Assembly: GCA_003149065.1 (NCBI GenBank)
Contig: QGFZ01000001.1
Coordinates: 62,001 to 126,000 of the forward strand
Reading direction: 5' to 3'
DNA length: 64,000 nucleotides
Source of the DNA: Ruminococcaceae bacterium R-25
GTDB lineage: Bacteria > Bacillota > Clostridia > Saccharofermentanales > Saccharofermentanaceae
Shown: positions 24,836-33,248 of the stretch, in pieces
How positions within the stretch are numbered: the first letter of the stretch is position 1
Layout: every line of letters begins with the position of its first letter
Program-made: the position numbers and the translations under genes
Notes under the pieces: generated by a model
What the model was told of the DNA's origin: nothing
The model's input: only the letters and a program-made list of their open reading frames with translations
The model's database searches: none

Positions 24836-24990
24836 GAAATCGGGGAGCTTTAAAAAGCTGAGAGGGATCAAACATCCGACCCGCTGAACCTGACGGATAA
24901 TGCCGGCGTAGGGAACCTTATATATATTCATTTTGGCCTCCTGTAATTGGTGTGATCTAAAAGGATCAGAAATCCATTTGACGGAGGTGT
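24836..24990 (+). promoter_or_regulatory. TPP (thiamine pyrophosphate) riboswitch with SD-sequestering platform
   Basis: The aptamer runs from about 24836 to 24916: ACGGAAATCGGGGAGC, then GCTGAGAGGG, ACCCGCTGAACCTGA, GGATAATGCCGGCGTAGGGAA, all conserved THI-box elements in order. Downstream, CCTCC at 24937-24941 can pair with the ribosome binding site GGAGG at 24983-24987, so ligand binding probably blocks translation of the ORF at 24995. No U-tract terminator is seen between them. Confidence is very high for the aptamer and moderate for the mechanism. Confidence 0.95.
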
Positions 24991-24994
24991 TTTT

Positions 24995-26335
24995 ATGTCC
25001 AAACAAACAATCAAATCGAACCGTGAGTATATCCTGAGAGTATCCACGGGCGGCGTATGCCTTGCACTGGCATTCGTACTTTCACAGTTAAAGCTTTTCG
25101 AGATGCCAATGGGCGGAACAGTTACACCGGCATCGACATTGCCTATCATCGTTTACGGCGTAGCATTCGGACCTGTATGGGGCTTCGTGCTCGCTTTCAT
25201 CTTCAGCCTTTTGCAGCTCATCGGCGGCTGGCTGGTAACTCCTTTCCAGGTGTTCTTAGACTACACGCTCGGCTATACGGCACTTGGCTTTGCAGGCTTT
25301 GCGGCACTTAAGGCTGATTCGAGATCCAAGCTTTCCGGCGCTCTCAACAGATTCAGAAATGCGTCACTCCTTAAGATCATAGCTTTCACATATGTTGCTT
25401 ACTTCGTAAGGTGGCTCGGATCAGTTGCTTCCGGCATTATCTTCTATTCCGAATATGCAGCTGAAGCAGGCTACGACAGTGCGCTCGTTTATTCCATGGT
25501 CTACAACGGTTCATTCCTTTTGGCTGACCTCGCGATCCTTGCAGTCGTTCTCGTTGTACTCTACATGGTTATCCCTTCTTCAAAGGAAGATACAACACTC
25601 GCATCTATCCAGAAGTTTACTGCAGAATTCATCGGCACATTCGTCCTCGTATTTGTCGGATGTGGCACTGCAATGGCAGTAGGCTGTGACGCTGAAAACG
25701 GCAGCGGATATATCCTCACAGCTTTTGCTTTCGGCCTTGTTATCGTAGCTATGGCTTACTGCATCGGAAACGTTTCAGGCTGCCACATCAACCCTGCGGT
25801 TTCTCTTGCTATGCTCATCTCGAAAAAGATGACCATCACTGACTTCTGGGGCTACATCGTTTTCCAGACTCTCGGTGCGATTTCAGGTGCAGGCCTTCTT
25901 CAGTATCTTTTCAAGGCTGCCGGAAAAGTTGACAAGACAGGCGTCTTCGATAAAGATGTCGGCGAAATGACAAAGTGGGGACTCGGTGCTAACGGCCTTG
26001 CTGGCGTAAACGGAAGCTGGCTTGCAGGACTCATTATTGAAGTTGTTCTTACATTTATTTTTGTAATGACTATCTTGGGTGTTACTGACGCTAAGTTCAA
26101 GCATGGTTCATTTGGCGGAGTTGTTATTGGCTTTGCTCTCGTTCTGGTACACATCCTCGGAATCAGCTTTACAGGAACATCAGTTAACCCTGCACGTTCT
26201 ATCGGTCCTGCGATCTTTGCAGGCGGCGCAGCTCTTGCTGACCTCTGGATCTTCATCGTAGCTCCTATGGCCGGCGCAGCTCTTGCAGCAGTTGTTTATA
26301 AGGCTATTACAAGAGCCAAGGAAGAAGTTAAATAA
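24995..26335 (+). CDS. ThiT-aquaporin fusion protein
   Basis: 446 residues in one uninterrupted frame. Residues about 12-195 resemble ThiT, the thiamine-binding S component of ECF transporters: six hydrophobic segments, ALAFVLSQL in helix 1, PASTLPIIVYGVAFGPVWGF, LDYTLGYTALGFAG and VASGIIFYSEYA. After a short linker (PSSKEDTTLASIQ), residues about 203-436 are a full aquaporin with HINPAVS (Asn266) and SVNPARSIGP (Asn398, Arg401); His386 also matches the AqpZ-type selectivity filter. The TPP riboswitch upstream ties it to thiamine. ThiT alone normally needs the shared EcfT/EcfA module; none is in this window. The Shine-Dalgarno GGAGG is 7 bp before ATG. The fusion suggests a pore linked to vitamin uptake, but water or glycerol flux or a chance fusion are alternatives. 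Confidence 0.9.
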   Translation: MSKQTIKSNREYILRVSTGGVCLALAFVLSQLKLFEMPMGGTVTPASTLPIIVYGVAFGPVWGFVLAFIFSLLQLIGGWLVTPFQVFLDYTLGYTALGFAGFAALKADSRSKLSGALNRFRNASLLKIIAFTYVAYFVRWLGSVASGIIFYSEYAAEAGYDSALVYSMVYNGSFLLADLAILAVVLVVLYMVIPSSKEDTTLASIQKFTAEFIGTFVLVFVGCGTAMAVGCDAENGSGYILTAFAFGLVIVAMAYCIGNVSGCHINPAVSLAMLISKKMTITDFWGYIVFQTLGAISGAGLLQYLFKAAGKVDKTGVFDKDVGEMTKWGLGANGLAGVNGSWLAGLIIEVVLTFIFVMTILGVTDAKFKHGSFGGVVIGFALVLVHILGISFTGTSVNPARSIGPAIFAGGAALADLWIFIVAPMAGAALAAVVYKAITRAKEEVK

Positions 26336-26337
26336 TA

Positions 26338-26410
26338 AAAGGTATCCGCTGATACCCTTTCACGTTAAAGCCGGCCGGACCAGGTGGATGGTCCGGCCGG
26401 TAATTTTATT
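26338..26410 (+). terminator. Two consecutive hairpins after the ThiT-aquaporin gene
   Basis: First hairpin GGTATC-CGCT-GATACC flanked by AAAA and CTTT (26337-26360). Second, stronger hairpin at 26371-26400: CCGGCCGGACCA, GGTGGA, TGGTCCGGCCGG, then TAATTTTATTG. Either can end the transcript; the second has the longer stem. Confidence 0.8.
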
Positions 26411-26472
26411 GTTTACGCTTATTATTTAAGTGGTAAAATAAATATGATTTTTGAATAGGGGAGTATTCTAAG

Positions 26473-27039
26473 TTGCCGTCAGATAACAGCATTTTATCTT
26501 ATGCGATCAAGAAGAACACCAAGCGCCAGGCGTGGGAGCTGGGCGCAGGTTCTGACATGGAAAAGCAGCTCATCGAAAACGGCAAGCTGATAGCTCACCC
26601 TGACGGTATCTATGAAGTATTTACGAAGGAAGCGACAGAAGGCAAAGGACAGATCGCAAATGCCGGTGACTTCGTAAAGGTAGATACTGACGGTTTTCCT
26701 TCTCCTTGTGAGAGGAACTGGTTTTTCGCAAACCATAAGCATGTTGAAGGCGACTGGTATGAGCAGGTTGCAAAGCCTTTGAAGATCTGGCGCAAGGACG
26801 ATCCCGAATCAGAAGAGATCAAGTTCCTGATAGACAGCGGCGCGCTCAACATCCATTCTGAAGACCTCAATAAATACTATTCGGCTTATCTGTGGGGAAC
26901 AATGGAAACGGCAGCGTCCGATGCGGTGATCGTTCTCTATTCTGTCGATAAGGATGAGCAGGGAAAGATAGAAGCGATAAGTTTCAATTTCGTAGAGGCG
27001 GATTATTTCAAAGCAAACTACAAGATAATAGATTCTTAA
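26473..27039 (+). CDS. Hypothetical soluble protein, 188 aa
   Basis: Starts at TTG 26473 with GGGGAG about 10 bp upstream. A soluble acidic protein with no signal peptide. The first third contains YEVFTKEATEGKGQIANAGDFVKVDTDGFPSPC, a pattern reminiscent of PGDYG-like phosphopantothenoylcysteine-synthetase-related domains in fungal/bacterial proteins with 'A..GDFvkvd..G.pyPc' motifs, suggesting a small beta domain. The rest has no motif I know. A likely promoter (TTTACG, 16 bp, TAAAAT) lies at about 26413-26440. Gene reality is supported by length, ribosome binding site and codon use like its neighbours; function is unknown. Confidence 0.7.
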   Translation: MPSDNSILSYAIKKNTKRQAWELGAGSDMEKQLIENGKLIAHPDGIYEVFTKEATEGKGQIANAGDFVKVDTDGFPSPCERNWFFANHKHVEGDWYEQVAKPLKIWRKDDPESEEIKFLIDSGALNIHSEDLNKYYSAYLWGTMETAASDAVIVLYSVDKDEQGKIEAISFNFVEADYFKANYKIIDS

Positions 27040-27075
27040 ACAGTTTTTCATTAACGGAATAAGGGGGAAATCATT

Positions 27076-27792
27076 ATGAAAAAAGCTGTTAAACTTGCGG
27101 CACTTATTATGGCCGGCCTTATGATGGTCTCTGTTTGTTCATGCGGAAACAAACAGGATAATTCAGGCGGTAAGACGGGCAAAGTAACTGTGGAAGAGGA
27201 TGATTCCGGCAGCAGTGAAAGTTCGGAAGATACTAAGGCTAAATCTTCCGGCAACTTAGGACAACTCATTGAGTTATCTCACGATGCTTTAGGAAAAGAT
27301 GCAGAGACAGCCGAAAAGATGATCGGCGAATTCTTTGGCGTTGAACTTGAAGACAGATTAAACGGCGTCATGACTAATACGAGAAACGATGTCGTTACAG
27401 TAATGCGTGTCTATATTCAGATGCTCCAAAAAGATGATCTCAGATTCAACGGAATGGAGATGTGGGTTGACCAGAATGACGGCCATGTCAGAAGGATCGA
27501 ATACAGCCTTAGTCTCGATAGCTATAATAGTGTTCCGATAGACGATTCGCCCGAGTTCAGAGAAGAGATCAAGAATCTTTACAAGAGCTCAAAAGATGAA
27601 CTCGAAAATGCCTACGGAGACGCTTTCATGGCGGATAAAATAGAATGGGATGAGGACTCATTTTTCTGTGCATTCAACACACCGGGTAATCTCTATGCTT
27701 ATACAGAGATCCGCGATTTTACCGAGCCTGGCGGAAACGGTCTTTTGGAAACGTCTATGGTCTTTGCAGATGAAAAGTTCCTTTTGGATTAA
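27076..27792 (+). CDS. Putative lipoprotein, function unknown
   Basis: 238 residues. The N-terminus MKKAVKLAALIMAGLMMVSV ends in the lipobox VCSC, with the modified Cys at about position 22, followed by a Gly/Ser/Asp/Glu-rich linker of about 40 residues that lets the folded domain stand off the membrane. The C-terminal 180 residues are acidic and alpha/beta-like with no recognised motif. AAGGGGGAAATC precedes the ATG. It lies 36 bp after the 188-aa hypothetical gene and 5 bp before the tautomerase gene, so it is probably in one operon with the genes up to 29155. Confidence 0.75.
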   Translation: MKKAVKLAALIMAGLMMVSVCSCGNKQDNSGGKTGKVTVEEDDSGSSESSEDTKAKSSGNLGQLIELSHDALGKDAETAEKMIGEFFGVELEDRLNGVMTNTRNDVVTVMRVYIQMLQKDDLRFNGMEMWVDQNDGHVRRIEYSLSLDSYNSVPIDDSPEFREEIKNLYKSSKDELENAYGDAFMADKIEWDEDSFFCAFNTPGNLYAYTEIRDFTEPGGNGLLETSMVFADEKFLLD

Positions 27793-27797
27793 ATAAT

Positions 27798-28157
27798 ATG
27801 CCTGTAGTAAAAGTTTCGATGTTAAAAGGGAAGACTCCCGAATATAAGAAGACAGTTCTTGACTGCATTCACGAAGGATTAGTCCAATCGATCGGAATCG
27901 AAGACTGGGACCGCTTTCAGCGCATTTCCGAATACGAAAAAGCTGATTTCGAAAAGCCTGATTTTAAGTCAGATGATTTCATGATCATTGAGCTCTCGCT
28001 GTTTCCCGGAAGGACAAAAGAGCAGAAGGGCAGACTCATAGACTGCATTTGTGGTAATCTTAAGAACAGATTGTCTGTAGACCCTGCTGATGTGTTTATA
28101 GTCATTAACGAACCGCCGCTTGAAAATTGGGGAATAGGCGGAAAACAAAGAGGATAA
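27798..28157 (+). CDS. Tautomerase-superfamily protein
   Basis: 119 residues beginning MPVVKVSMLKG, so processing exposes Pro1, the catalytic base of 4-oxalocrotonate tautomerase relatives. The repeat of two beta-alpha-beta units (VKVSMLKGKTPEYKKTVLDCIHEGL and IIELSLFPGRTKEQKGRLIDCICGNL) matches the double-length subgroup. C-terminal VFIVINEPPLENWGIGG is typical. Substrate unknown; in this subgroup enzymes include dehalogenases and many orphan tautomerases. It sits between a lipoprotein and a nucleoside phosphorylase gene with 5-bp and 1-bp gaps. Confidence 0.85.
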   Translation: MPVVKVSMLKGKTPEYKKTVLDCIHEGLVQSIGIEDWDRFQRISEYEKADFEKPDFKSDDFMIIELSLFPGRTKEQKGRLIDCICGNLKNRLSVDPADVFIVINEPPLENWGIGGKQRG

Positions 28158-28158
28158 T

Positions 28159-28917
28159 ATGATCACAGATTCTTTTGATACAAGTGAAGCAATAGTCTCT
28201 CCGGAGCCGTTTTTCGGAGAGCAGAAGCATATATGTGATATTGCGATAGCTACTTTTTCGCGTGAGATATTTGCAGCTGTTTTAGAGAAGTATCCGCACG
28301 AGGTAATTACCAAGTTAGGTTCAGTCAACAAGATCAGACAGGTATTTCTTGTCGATGCTGACGGAGTGAAGTTTGTTTTCTATCTTTCAGAGATGGGCTC
28401 GGCACAGGCGGCCACGGATGTCATTGAGATCAACTGGCAGACAGGCGCAGAGAAGTTCATCCTGTTCGGTTCCTGCGGCGCTTTGGATCCTGAGAAGACA
28501 AAGGGCAAATATATCATCCCGGCATCTTCATACCGTGATGAGGGCATGAGCTATCACTATGCTCCGCCTGCTGATTATATCGACATGAAGAATGCGGATT
28601 TCATGGGTTCGTTCTTTGAAGAAAAAGGTTACCCTTATGTCAAGGGAAGAGTGTGGACCACGGATGCGCTTTACAGAGAGACCAGAAATAACGTCAAAAA
28701 GCGCAAGGATGAAGGCTGTATCGCAGTAGAGATGGAACTTGCGGGGGTTCAGGCTGTATGTGATTTCCACGGGCTTGAGCTTTACGATTTCCTTGTTGCA
28801 GGCGATGTTGTCGACCAGCCTGATTACACGCCGGACGGTTTAAGCGAAGCTAATCACTCTTTCGATAAATTCGACATAGCAGTAGAGATCGCAAAGCGGA
28901 TCAAAGGCATTTCATAA
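28159..28917 (+). CDS. Nucleoside phosphorylase family protein
   Basis: 252 residues of the PNP/UDP phosphorylase fold. Seen: GSVNKIRQVFLV, SEMGSAQAATDVIE (phosphate/ribose region), LFGSCGALDPEKTKGKYIIP, and the signature Glu in CIAVEMELAGVQAVCDFHG that contacts the ribose. Expected reaction: reversible phosphorolysis of a purine or pyrimidine nucleoside; base specificity is not readable. It follows the tautomerase gene by 1 bp (TAATATG junction) and is followed 10 bp later by a small membrane protein gene. Confidence 0.85.
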   Translation: MITDSFDTSEAIVSPEPFFGEQKHICDIAIATFSREIFAAVLEKYPHEVITKLGSVNKIRQVFLVDADGVKFVFYLSEMGSAQAATDVIEINWQTGAEKFILFGSCGALDPEKTKGKYIIPASSYRDEGMSYHYAPPADYIDMKNADFMGSFFEEKGYPYVKGRVWTTDALYRETRNNVKKRKDEGCIAVEMELAGVQAVCDFHGLELYDFLVAGDVVDQPDYTPDGLSEANHSFDKFDIAVEIAKRIKGIS

Positions 28918-28927
28918 GGAGAAAAAC

Positions 28928-29155
28928 ATGGATAACAAATATACGGTTTCAGCTTTTGCGTGTTTTATTGCAGTGCCTTTTTTCGGATGGCTGATGTTTT
29001 CTCTTTACGATTATCTTGCTCATCAAATGGGACGTCCTGATAACTTCCTGGTTAACCTCACGGGTATAGCAGGAATTGCAGGCGTCGTATTCCTTATTGT
29101 TTACGGGATCGTAAATCTCGTTAAGGGTAAGAAATACAAGAACAAGAAGAAATAA
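28928..29155 (+). CDS. Small two-helix membrane protein, 75 aa
   Basis: Starts 9 bp after AAGGAG, so translation signals are good. Two predicted transmembrane segments (about 8-26 and 42-62) are joined by a short polar loop, and the C-terminus is very basic (KGKKYKNKKK), which places it in the cytoplasm. No family recognised. It ends the gene run starting at 26473 and converges on metH with a 9-bp gap. Confidence 0.65.
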   Translation: MDNKYTVSAFACFIAVPFFGWLMFSLYDYLAHQMGRPDNFLVNLTGIAGIAGVVFLIVYGIVNLVKGKKYKNKKK

Positions 29156-29164
29156 CAGGAATCT

Positions 29165-31564
29165 TTATTCTCCGAAAACCGAATCGCAGTATCTTACGGT
29201 CGCCATTGCATCTTTTGCATATGCGTCAGCACCGATCTGCTCTGAATATTCGGGTGTCATTACAGCGCCGCCTACAACGACTTTGGTGTCAGGCTTTCTC
29301 TCGCGGAGCTGCTTTATTGTCTCTTCCATTGAAGCAACAGTTGTTGTCATAAGGGCAGAAAGGCCAACTACCTTAATATTGTTTTCGATTGCACAGTCAA
29401 CGATCACTTCAGGCGGTACGTCTTTGCCTAAGTCGATTACATCGTAGCCGTAGTTTTCGAGCATTACCTTTACGATGTTCTTCCCGATGTCGTGGATGTC
29501 GCCTTTTACGGTTGCAAGGATAACCTGTCCCTTGGTCGTTCTGGGCTTATCTGCCATTGCTTCCTTGACGACTGCGAAAGCTGCCTTTGCGGCATCCGCG
29601 CTCATGAGAAGCTGGGGAAGGAATACGGTTCCTTTCTCAAAGCCTTTTCCGACTTTGTCGAGAGCGGGAATCAATTCAGCATTTATTATCTCCAACGAAT
29701 CCCTGCCGGAAGCGAGTTCTTCTTTCATAGCTTCGGCGGCACGTCCGACGACGCCTCTTTCGATCGATTCAGCGAGTGTTAATACTGCATTGGATGTGGA
29801 AGAAGCAGCTTTCGAGCCGGAAGAAGACTGAGCTGATCCTGCCACATAGTCCTTATATGCATTGATGTATTCTGAAAGATTGGGGTCAAGGTTCATCAGC
29901 GCATTATATGACCTGTAAGAAGCCATCATTGGGCCGTTGCAGGGGTTTATGATCGCGCATGAAAGACCGTTCTGCATTGCCATCGTAAGGAAGTGCGAGT
30001 TGACTAATTCCCTGGCAGGAAGTCCGAAAGAGATATTCGATACACCGAGGATCGAATGACCGTTAAATTCATCTCTTACACGCCTTACGGTGTCGAGTGT
30101 CGCGATAGCGGAATTGGGGTCAGAAGATACTGTCATTGCGAGGCCGTCGATAACGATATCCTTTCTCGGAATACCGTATTTGTCAGCTGCTTCGTAGATG
30201 CGCTTTGCAATTGCGATACGTCCGTCTGATGTCTCAGGAATACCGCTCTCATCCAAAGGAAGTGAGACTAAAACACCGCCGTATTTTGCGACCAGGGGCA
30301 TAACTGCCTTGATGTTTTCTTCCTTGCCGTTTACGGAGTTGATCATGGGCTTGCCGTTATAGATGCGAAGGCCTCTTTCCAATGCTTCGATATTGGTCGT
30401 ATCGAGCTGCAGGGGGAGGTTTGTAACTGACTGGATCTTTAAAACAACATCTTCCATCATGGAAGGCTCATCGATCTCAGGAAGACCGACGTTGACGTCA
30501 AGAATGTGCGCGCCTGCTTCTTCCTGGTTTAATGCTTCGGTCAGAAGATAATCGATATTGTTGTCACGGAGAGCCTGCTGGAGTTTTTTCTTGCCGGTAG
30601 GATTGATCCTCTCACCGATTATAACGGGCTTTCTGCCGATCTTAACGCAGTCTGCAAAGCTCGTAACATAAGTCTCGTTCTTTGTTGTCGGCGCAATGAA
30701 GGGAAGAGTCTTGACCGTGTTGATCATCCTGCTTATGTGAGCAGGTGTCGTGCCGCAGCAGCCACCCATAACGTGTACGCCCAGCTTCGCGATCTGTTCC
30801 ATAACAGCAGCGAAATCATCAGGATCGACATCGTAAACTGTCTGTCCGTTTTCCGTTCTCGGAAGGCCTGCGTTAGGGTTAACAACGATAGGGAGGGAGC
30901 AGCACTTAACGAGACGCTCAGCGATAGGGAGCATCTGCTTAGGACCGAAGCCGCAGTTGATGCCGATTGCATCTACCTTAAGGCCTTCTAACATTGCGAC
31001 AGTTCCTTCAACGCTGCCGCCCGTAAGGAGCTTACCTGTCTCGTCGTATACCATCGTAACGATGATGGGCAGGTCGCAAACTTCTATTGCAGCAACGACA
31101 GCAGCCTTGGCTTCGTATGAGTCACTCATAGTCTCAATGACAACTACATCGCCGCCGGCCTCATAGCCTGCCTTAATGATCTGCGAGAAAACCTCAACGG
31201 CCTCATTGAACTTCAGGTCGCCCATGGGTTCCAAGAGCTTTCCTGTAGGGCCTACGTCGATAGCAACATAAGCATCGTCTTCGCGGCCTGCGTCTTTTCG
31301 AGCTTCCTGGCAGAGCTTAACGCCTGCTTTTACGATCTCCTCGACGTTGTCGAATTTAAACCTGTTCGCACCGAAAGTGTTTGTGTTTACGATATTTGAG
31401 CCTGCTTCGAAATAGCCTTTGTTAAGATTCCTGATATCGTCAGGTCTTGTGAGGTTCCATGTTTCAGGGAGCTCGCCGCCTTTAAGGCCGAGCTTTTGAA
31501 GTATCGAACCGGTACCGCCGTCACAGAATAACCATTCTTTGCCAAGTCTTTCACGTAAACCCAT
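29165..31564 (-). CDS. metH: Cobalamin-dependent methionine synthase (without activation domain)
   Basis: 799 residues. It moves a methyl group from methyl-tetrahydrofolate to homocysteine through B12. Domains: homocysteine-binding barrel (about 1-290; INCGFGP and VMGGCCGTTPAHI, the zinc Cys residues), folate-binding barrel (about 310-560; IIGERINPTGKKKLQ, ILDVNVGLPEIDE), cap (about 590-660) and B12-binding Rossmann domain (about 665-799; GDIHDIGKNIVKVML with the cobalt-ligating His). It ends at the B12 domain: the usual C-terminal reactivation domain is the separate upstream gene. The ATG at 31564, preceded by AAAAGGAAAA, is preferred to a GTG at 31591 inside the previous gene. Confidence 0.94.
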   Translation of the reverse strand: MGLRERLGKEWLFCDGGTGSILQKLGLKGGELPETWNLTRPDDIRNLNKGYFEAGSNIVNTNTFGANRFKFDNVEEIVKAGVKLCQEARKDAGREDDAYVAIDVGPTGKLLEPMGDLKFNEAVEVFSQIIKAGYEAGGDVVVIETMSDSYEAKAAVVAAIEVCDLPIIVTMVYDETGKLLTGGSVEGTVAMLEGLKVDAIGINCGFGPKQMLPIAERLVKCCSLPIVVNPNAGLPRTENGQTVYDVDPDDFAAVMEQIAKLGVHVMGGCCGTTPAHISRMINTVKTLPFIAPTTKNETYVTSFADCVKIGRKPVIIGERINPTGKKKLQQALRDNNIDYLLTEALNQEEAGAHILDVNVGLPEIDEPSMMEDVVLKIQSVTNLPLQLDTTNIEALERGLRIYNGKPMINSVNGKEENIKAVMPLVAKYGGVLVSLPLDESGIPETSDGRIAIAKRIYEAADKYGIPRKDIVIDGLAMTVSSDPNSAIATLDTVRRVRDEFNGHSILGVSNISFGLPARELVNSHFLTMAMQNGLSCAIINPCNGPMMASYRSYNALMNLDPNLSEYINAYKDYVAGSAQSSSGSKAASSTSNAVLTLAESIERGVVGRAAEAMKEELASGRDSLEIINAELIPALDKVGKGFEKGTVFLPQLLMSADAAKAAFAVVKEAMADKPRTTKGQVILATVKGDIHDIGKNIVKVMLENYGYDVIDLGKDVPPEVIVDCAIENNIKVVGLSALMTTTVASMEETIKQLRERKPDTKVVVGGAVMTPEYSEQIGADAYAKDAMATVRYCDSVFGE

Positions 31565-31565
31565 A

Positions 31566-32243
31566 TTAAGATTTTCCTTTTGAATATTCACAAGTATTTT
31601 TCATGCTGCATCCGCCGCATCCCGAACCTGAGCATTTGCACTTATCTCCGCCGATGCCGATGATCGCGGTAACCGATTTTGTAGGAACCATCAGAAGGGA
31701 GTCGGTAAGTTCGATACCGACCTGTTTTGAAATATCTAAGAGTCTGAACCAGTCTTTCTGGTGGTCAAGCTTTAAGTCACCGTAACCTGGCGAAAAGCGG
31801 GGCCTCAGATAAAGATCTTCTGCTTCATATTCTTTCTTGAGTCTGTCGTTTTCATTGTCTAAAAAAGCTTCGATCGCAGCAGCTCCGGCAGCCTGATAAA
31901 CAGCTGCATCAACAGCAGATTTAACGGAAGCTCTTCTTACCAGCATGTCGCATGAAGGACCGATCGTGCAAGCTAACAGAAGCGCTCTTTTGCAGCCCGA
32001 AAGATTCCTGCAAAGAGATTCGGATTCCAAAGTGACGTCTTCGTTTTCGGCATGGATCACAACGGTCTTATCGGAAACGCTGATCCTGAATTCCTTGATC
32101 AGGAGCCTGGGATGAGACTGTGAACTTACCTGGTCGATTGCCTTATCGATGCGCTCCTGAATATCAGGCGCGATCTCGTTGATACCGTGGTATCCCATGT
32201 ATCTTTGGACTTCTTTTACAGGTATGTCTACTCCTAAAGGCAT
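31566..32243 (-). CDS. Stand-alone methionine synthase activation-domain protein
   Basis: 225 residues. It matches the SAM-binding reactivation domain normally fused to MetH: RPRFSPGYGD is the hallmark motif, preceded by the AACTIGP and AVYQAAGAAAIEAF segments. In split systems this protein re-methylates oxidised cobalamin on MetH using SAM and a reductant. The C-terminus carries a Cys-rich tail (GGDKCKCSGSGCGGCSMKNTC) that could bind a metal or cluster. It overlaps metF by 1 bp and ends 1 bp before metH, so all three are one tightly coupled minus-strand operon. Confidence 0.9.
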   Translation of the reverse strand: MPLGVDIPVKEVQRYMGYHGINEIAPDIQERIDKAIDQVSSQSHPRLLIKEFRISVSDKTVVIHAENEDVTLESESLCRNLSGCKRALLLACTIGPSCDMLVRRASVKSAVDAAVYQAAGAAAIEAFLDNENDRLKKEYEAEDLYLRPRFSPGYGDLKLDHQKDWFRLLDISKQVGIELTDSLLMVPTKSVTAIIGIGGDKCKCSGSGCGGCSMKNTCEYSKGKS

Positions 32244-33106
32244 TATCCGATGATCCCCTTGAGGTTGTAGAGAATATCGGAAGCAACGTCAGGCTTGTTC
32301 ATTGAATAAACGTGAATGTGCGTGATGCCGTTTGCGATAAGGTCGATTATCTGTTCGCTTGCATAAATGATGCCTGCCTGGCGCATAGCGACAGGGTCAT
32401 CGCCGAAGCGGTCGACTATTGCCTTGAAACGCTCAGGAACACTTGTGCCTGAGAGCTGGACTGATCTTGATAACTGCTTTGCAGTAGTGATAGGCATGAT
32501 GCCCGGAACGATCGGAACATTGATGCCGACGTCCTTAACCCTGTAAAGGAAGTTATAGAAGATGTTGTTGTCGAAAAACATCTGTGTTGTAAGGAAGTCA
32601 CAGCCGGCATCGACCTTTTCCTTGAGGAAGTGGATGTCGTCAGACTTGTGTGCGCACTCGATGTGTCCTTCGGGATAGCACGCGCCGCCGATGCAGATGT
32701 CGGGATCTAAGGATCTGATCTCTCTTACGAGGTCTGAAGCGTGCTCGAAATCGTGGCAGACATTGCCATCCTTAGGGAGGTCGCCTCTAAGAGCCATTAC
32801 ATTGTCGATATTGTTTTCGCGAATTTGACGGATCATGTTGGCTACGTGCTCTTTGGTGGAGGCAACGCAGGTGAGGTGGGGCATTACGGGAACGCCGTGA
32901 AGATTTTGGATGTCAGATGCGACTTCGACAGTGAGCTTGGAAGTAGAGCCTGCAGCACCGTATGTTACGGACATGAATGAAGGACCCAGAGCTGCGATGG
33001 CGCCTGCGGCTGTCTTAACGTCATTAAGGCCTGTCTCAGCCTTAGGCGGGAATACCTCGAAAGATATCGTAGGAGTCTTGTCTGCAAGTATCTTGTTAAT
33101 CTTCAT
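32243..33106 (-). CDS. metF: Methylenetetrahydrofolate reductase
   Basis: 287 residues, the usual bacterial size. It makes 5-methyl-THF, the methyl donor for MetH encoded just downstream. The beta8-alpha8 FAD barrel shows SFEVFPPK (with the catalytic Glu), FMSVTYGAAG, PHLTCV, NVMALRGDLPK, DFLTTQMFFD and VPGIMPI, all standard. It is the first gene of the metF / activation-domain / metH operon. Its ATG at 33106 is preceded by AAGG about 9 bp upstream. The 142-bp gap to the divergent gene at 33249 must hold promoters for both directions. Confidence 0.95.
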   Translation of the reverse strand: MKINKILADKTPTISFEVFPPKAETGLNDVKTAAGAIAALGPSFMSVTYGAAGSTSKLTVEVASDIQNLHGVPVMPHLTCVASTKEHVANMIRQIRENNIDNVMALRGDLPKDGNVCHDFEHASDLVREIRSLDPDICIGGACYPEGHIECAHKSDDIHFLKEKVDAGCDFLTTQMFFDNNIFYNFLYRVKDVGINVPIVPGIMPITTAKQLSRSVQLSGTSVPERFKAIVDRFGDDPVAMRQAGIIYASEQIIDLIANGITHIHVYSMNKPDVASDILYNLKGIIG

Positions 33107-33248
33107 AATAATTTACCTTGTTTGCGCATAGATTTTAGATATAGAACAGTTGCCAATAAGTATACCTCAAAAGTGGGTTGAATATTATAATTTAGTCGAA
33201 TAAGAAGACAATAGCAGTTTTGCGTTGTTTTAGGAGGTTTCACTAAGA

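Noticed and set aside
33107-33248. Cobalamin or SAM riboswitch between metF and the importer
   Set aside because: The 142-bp gap lacks the conserved B12-box or S-box sequence and is too short to hold a riboswitch plus two promoters.
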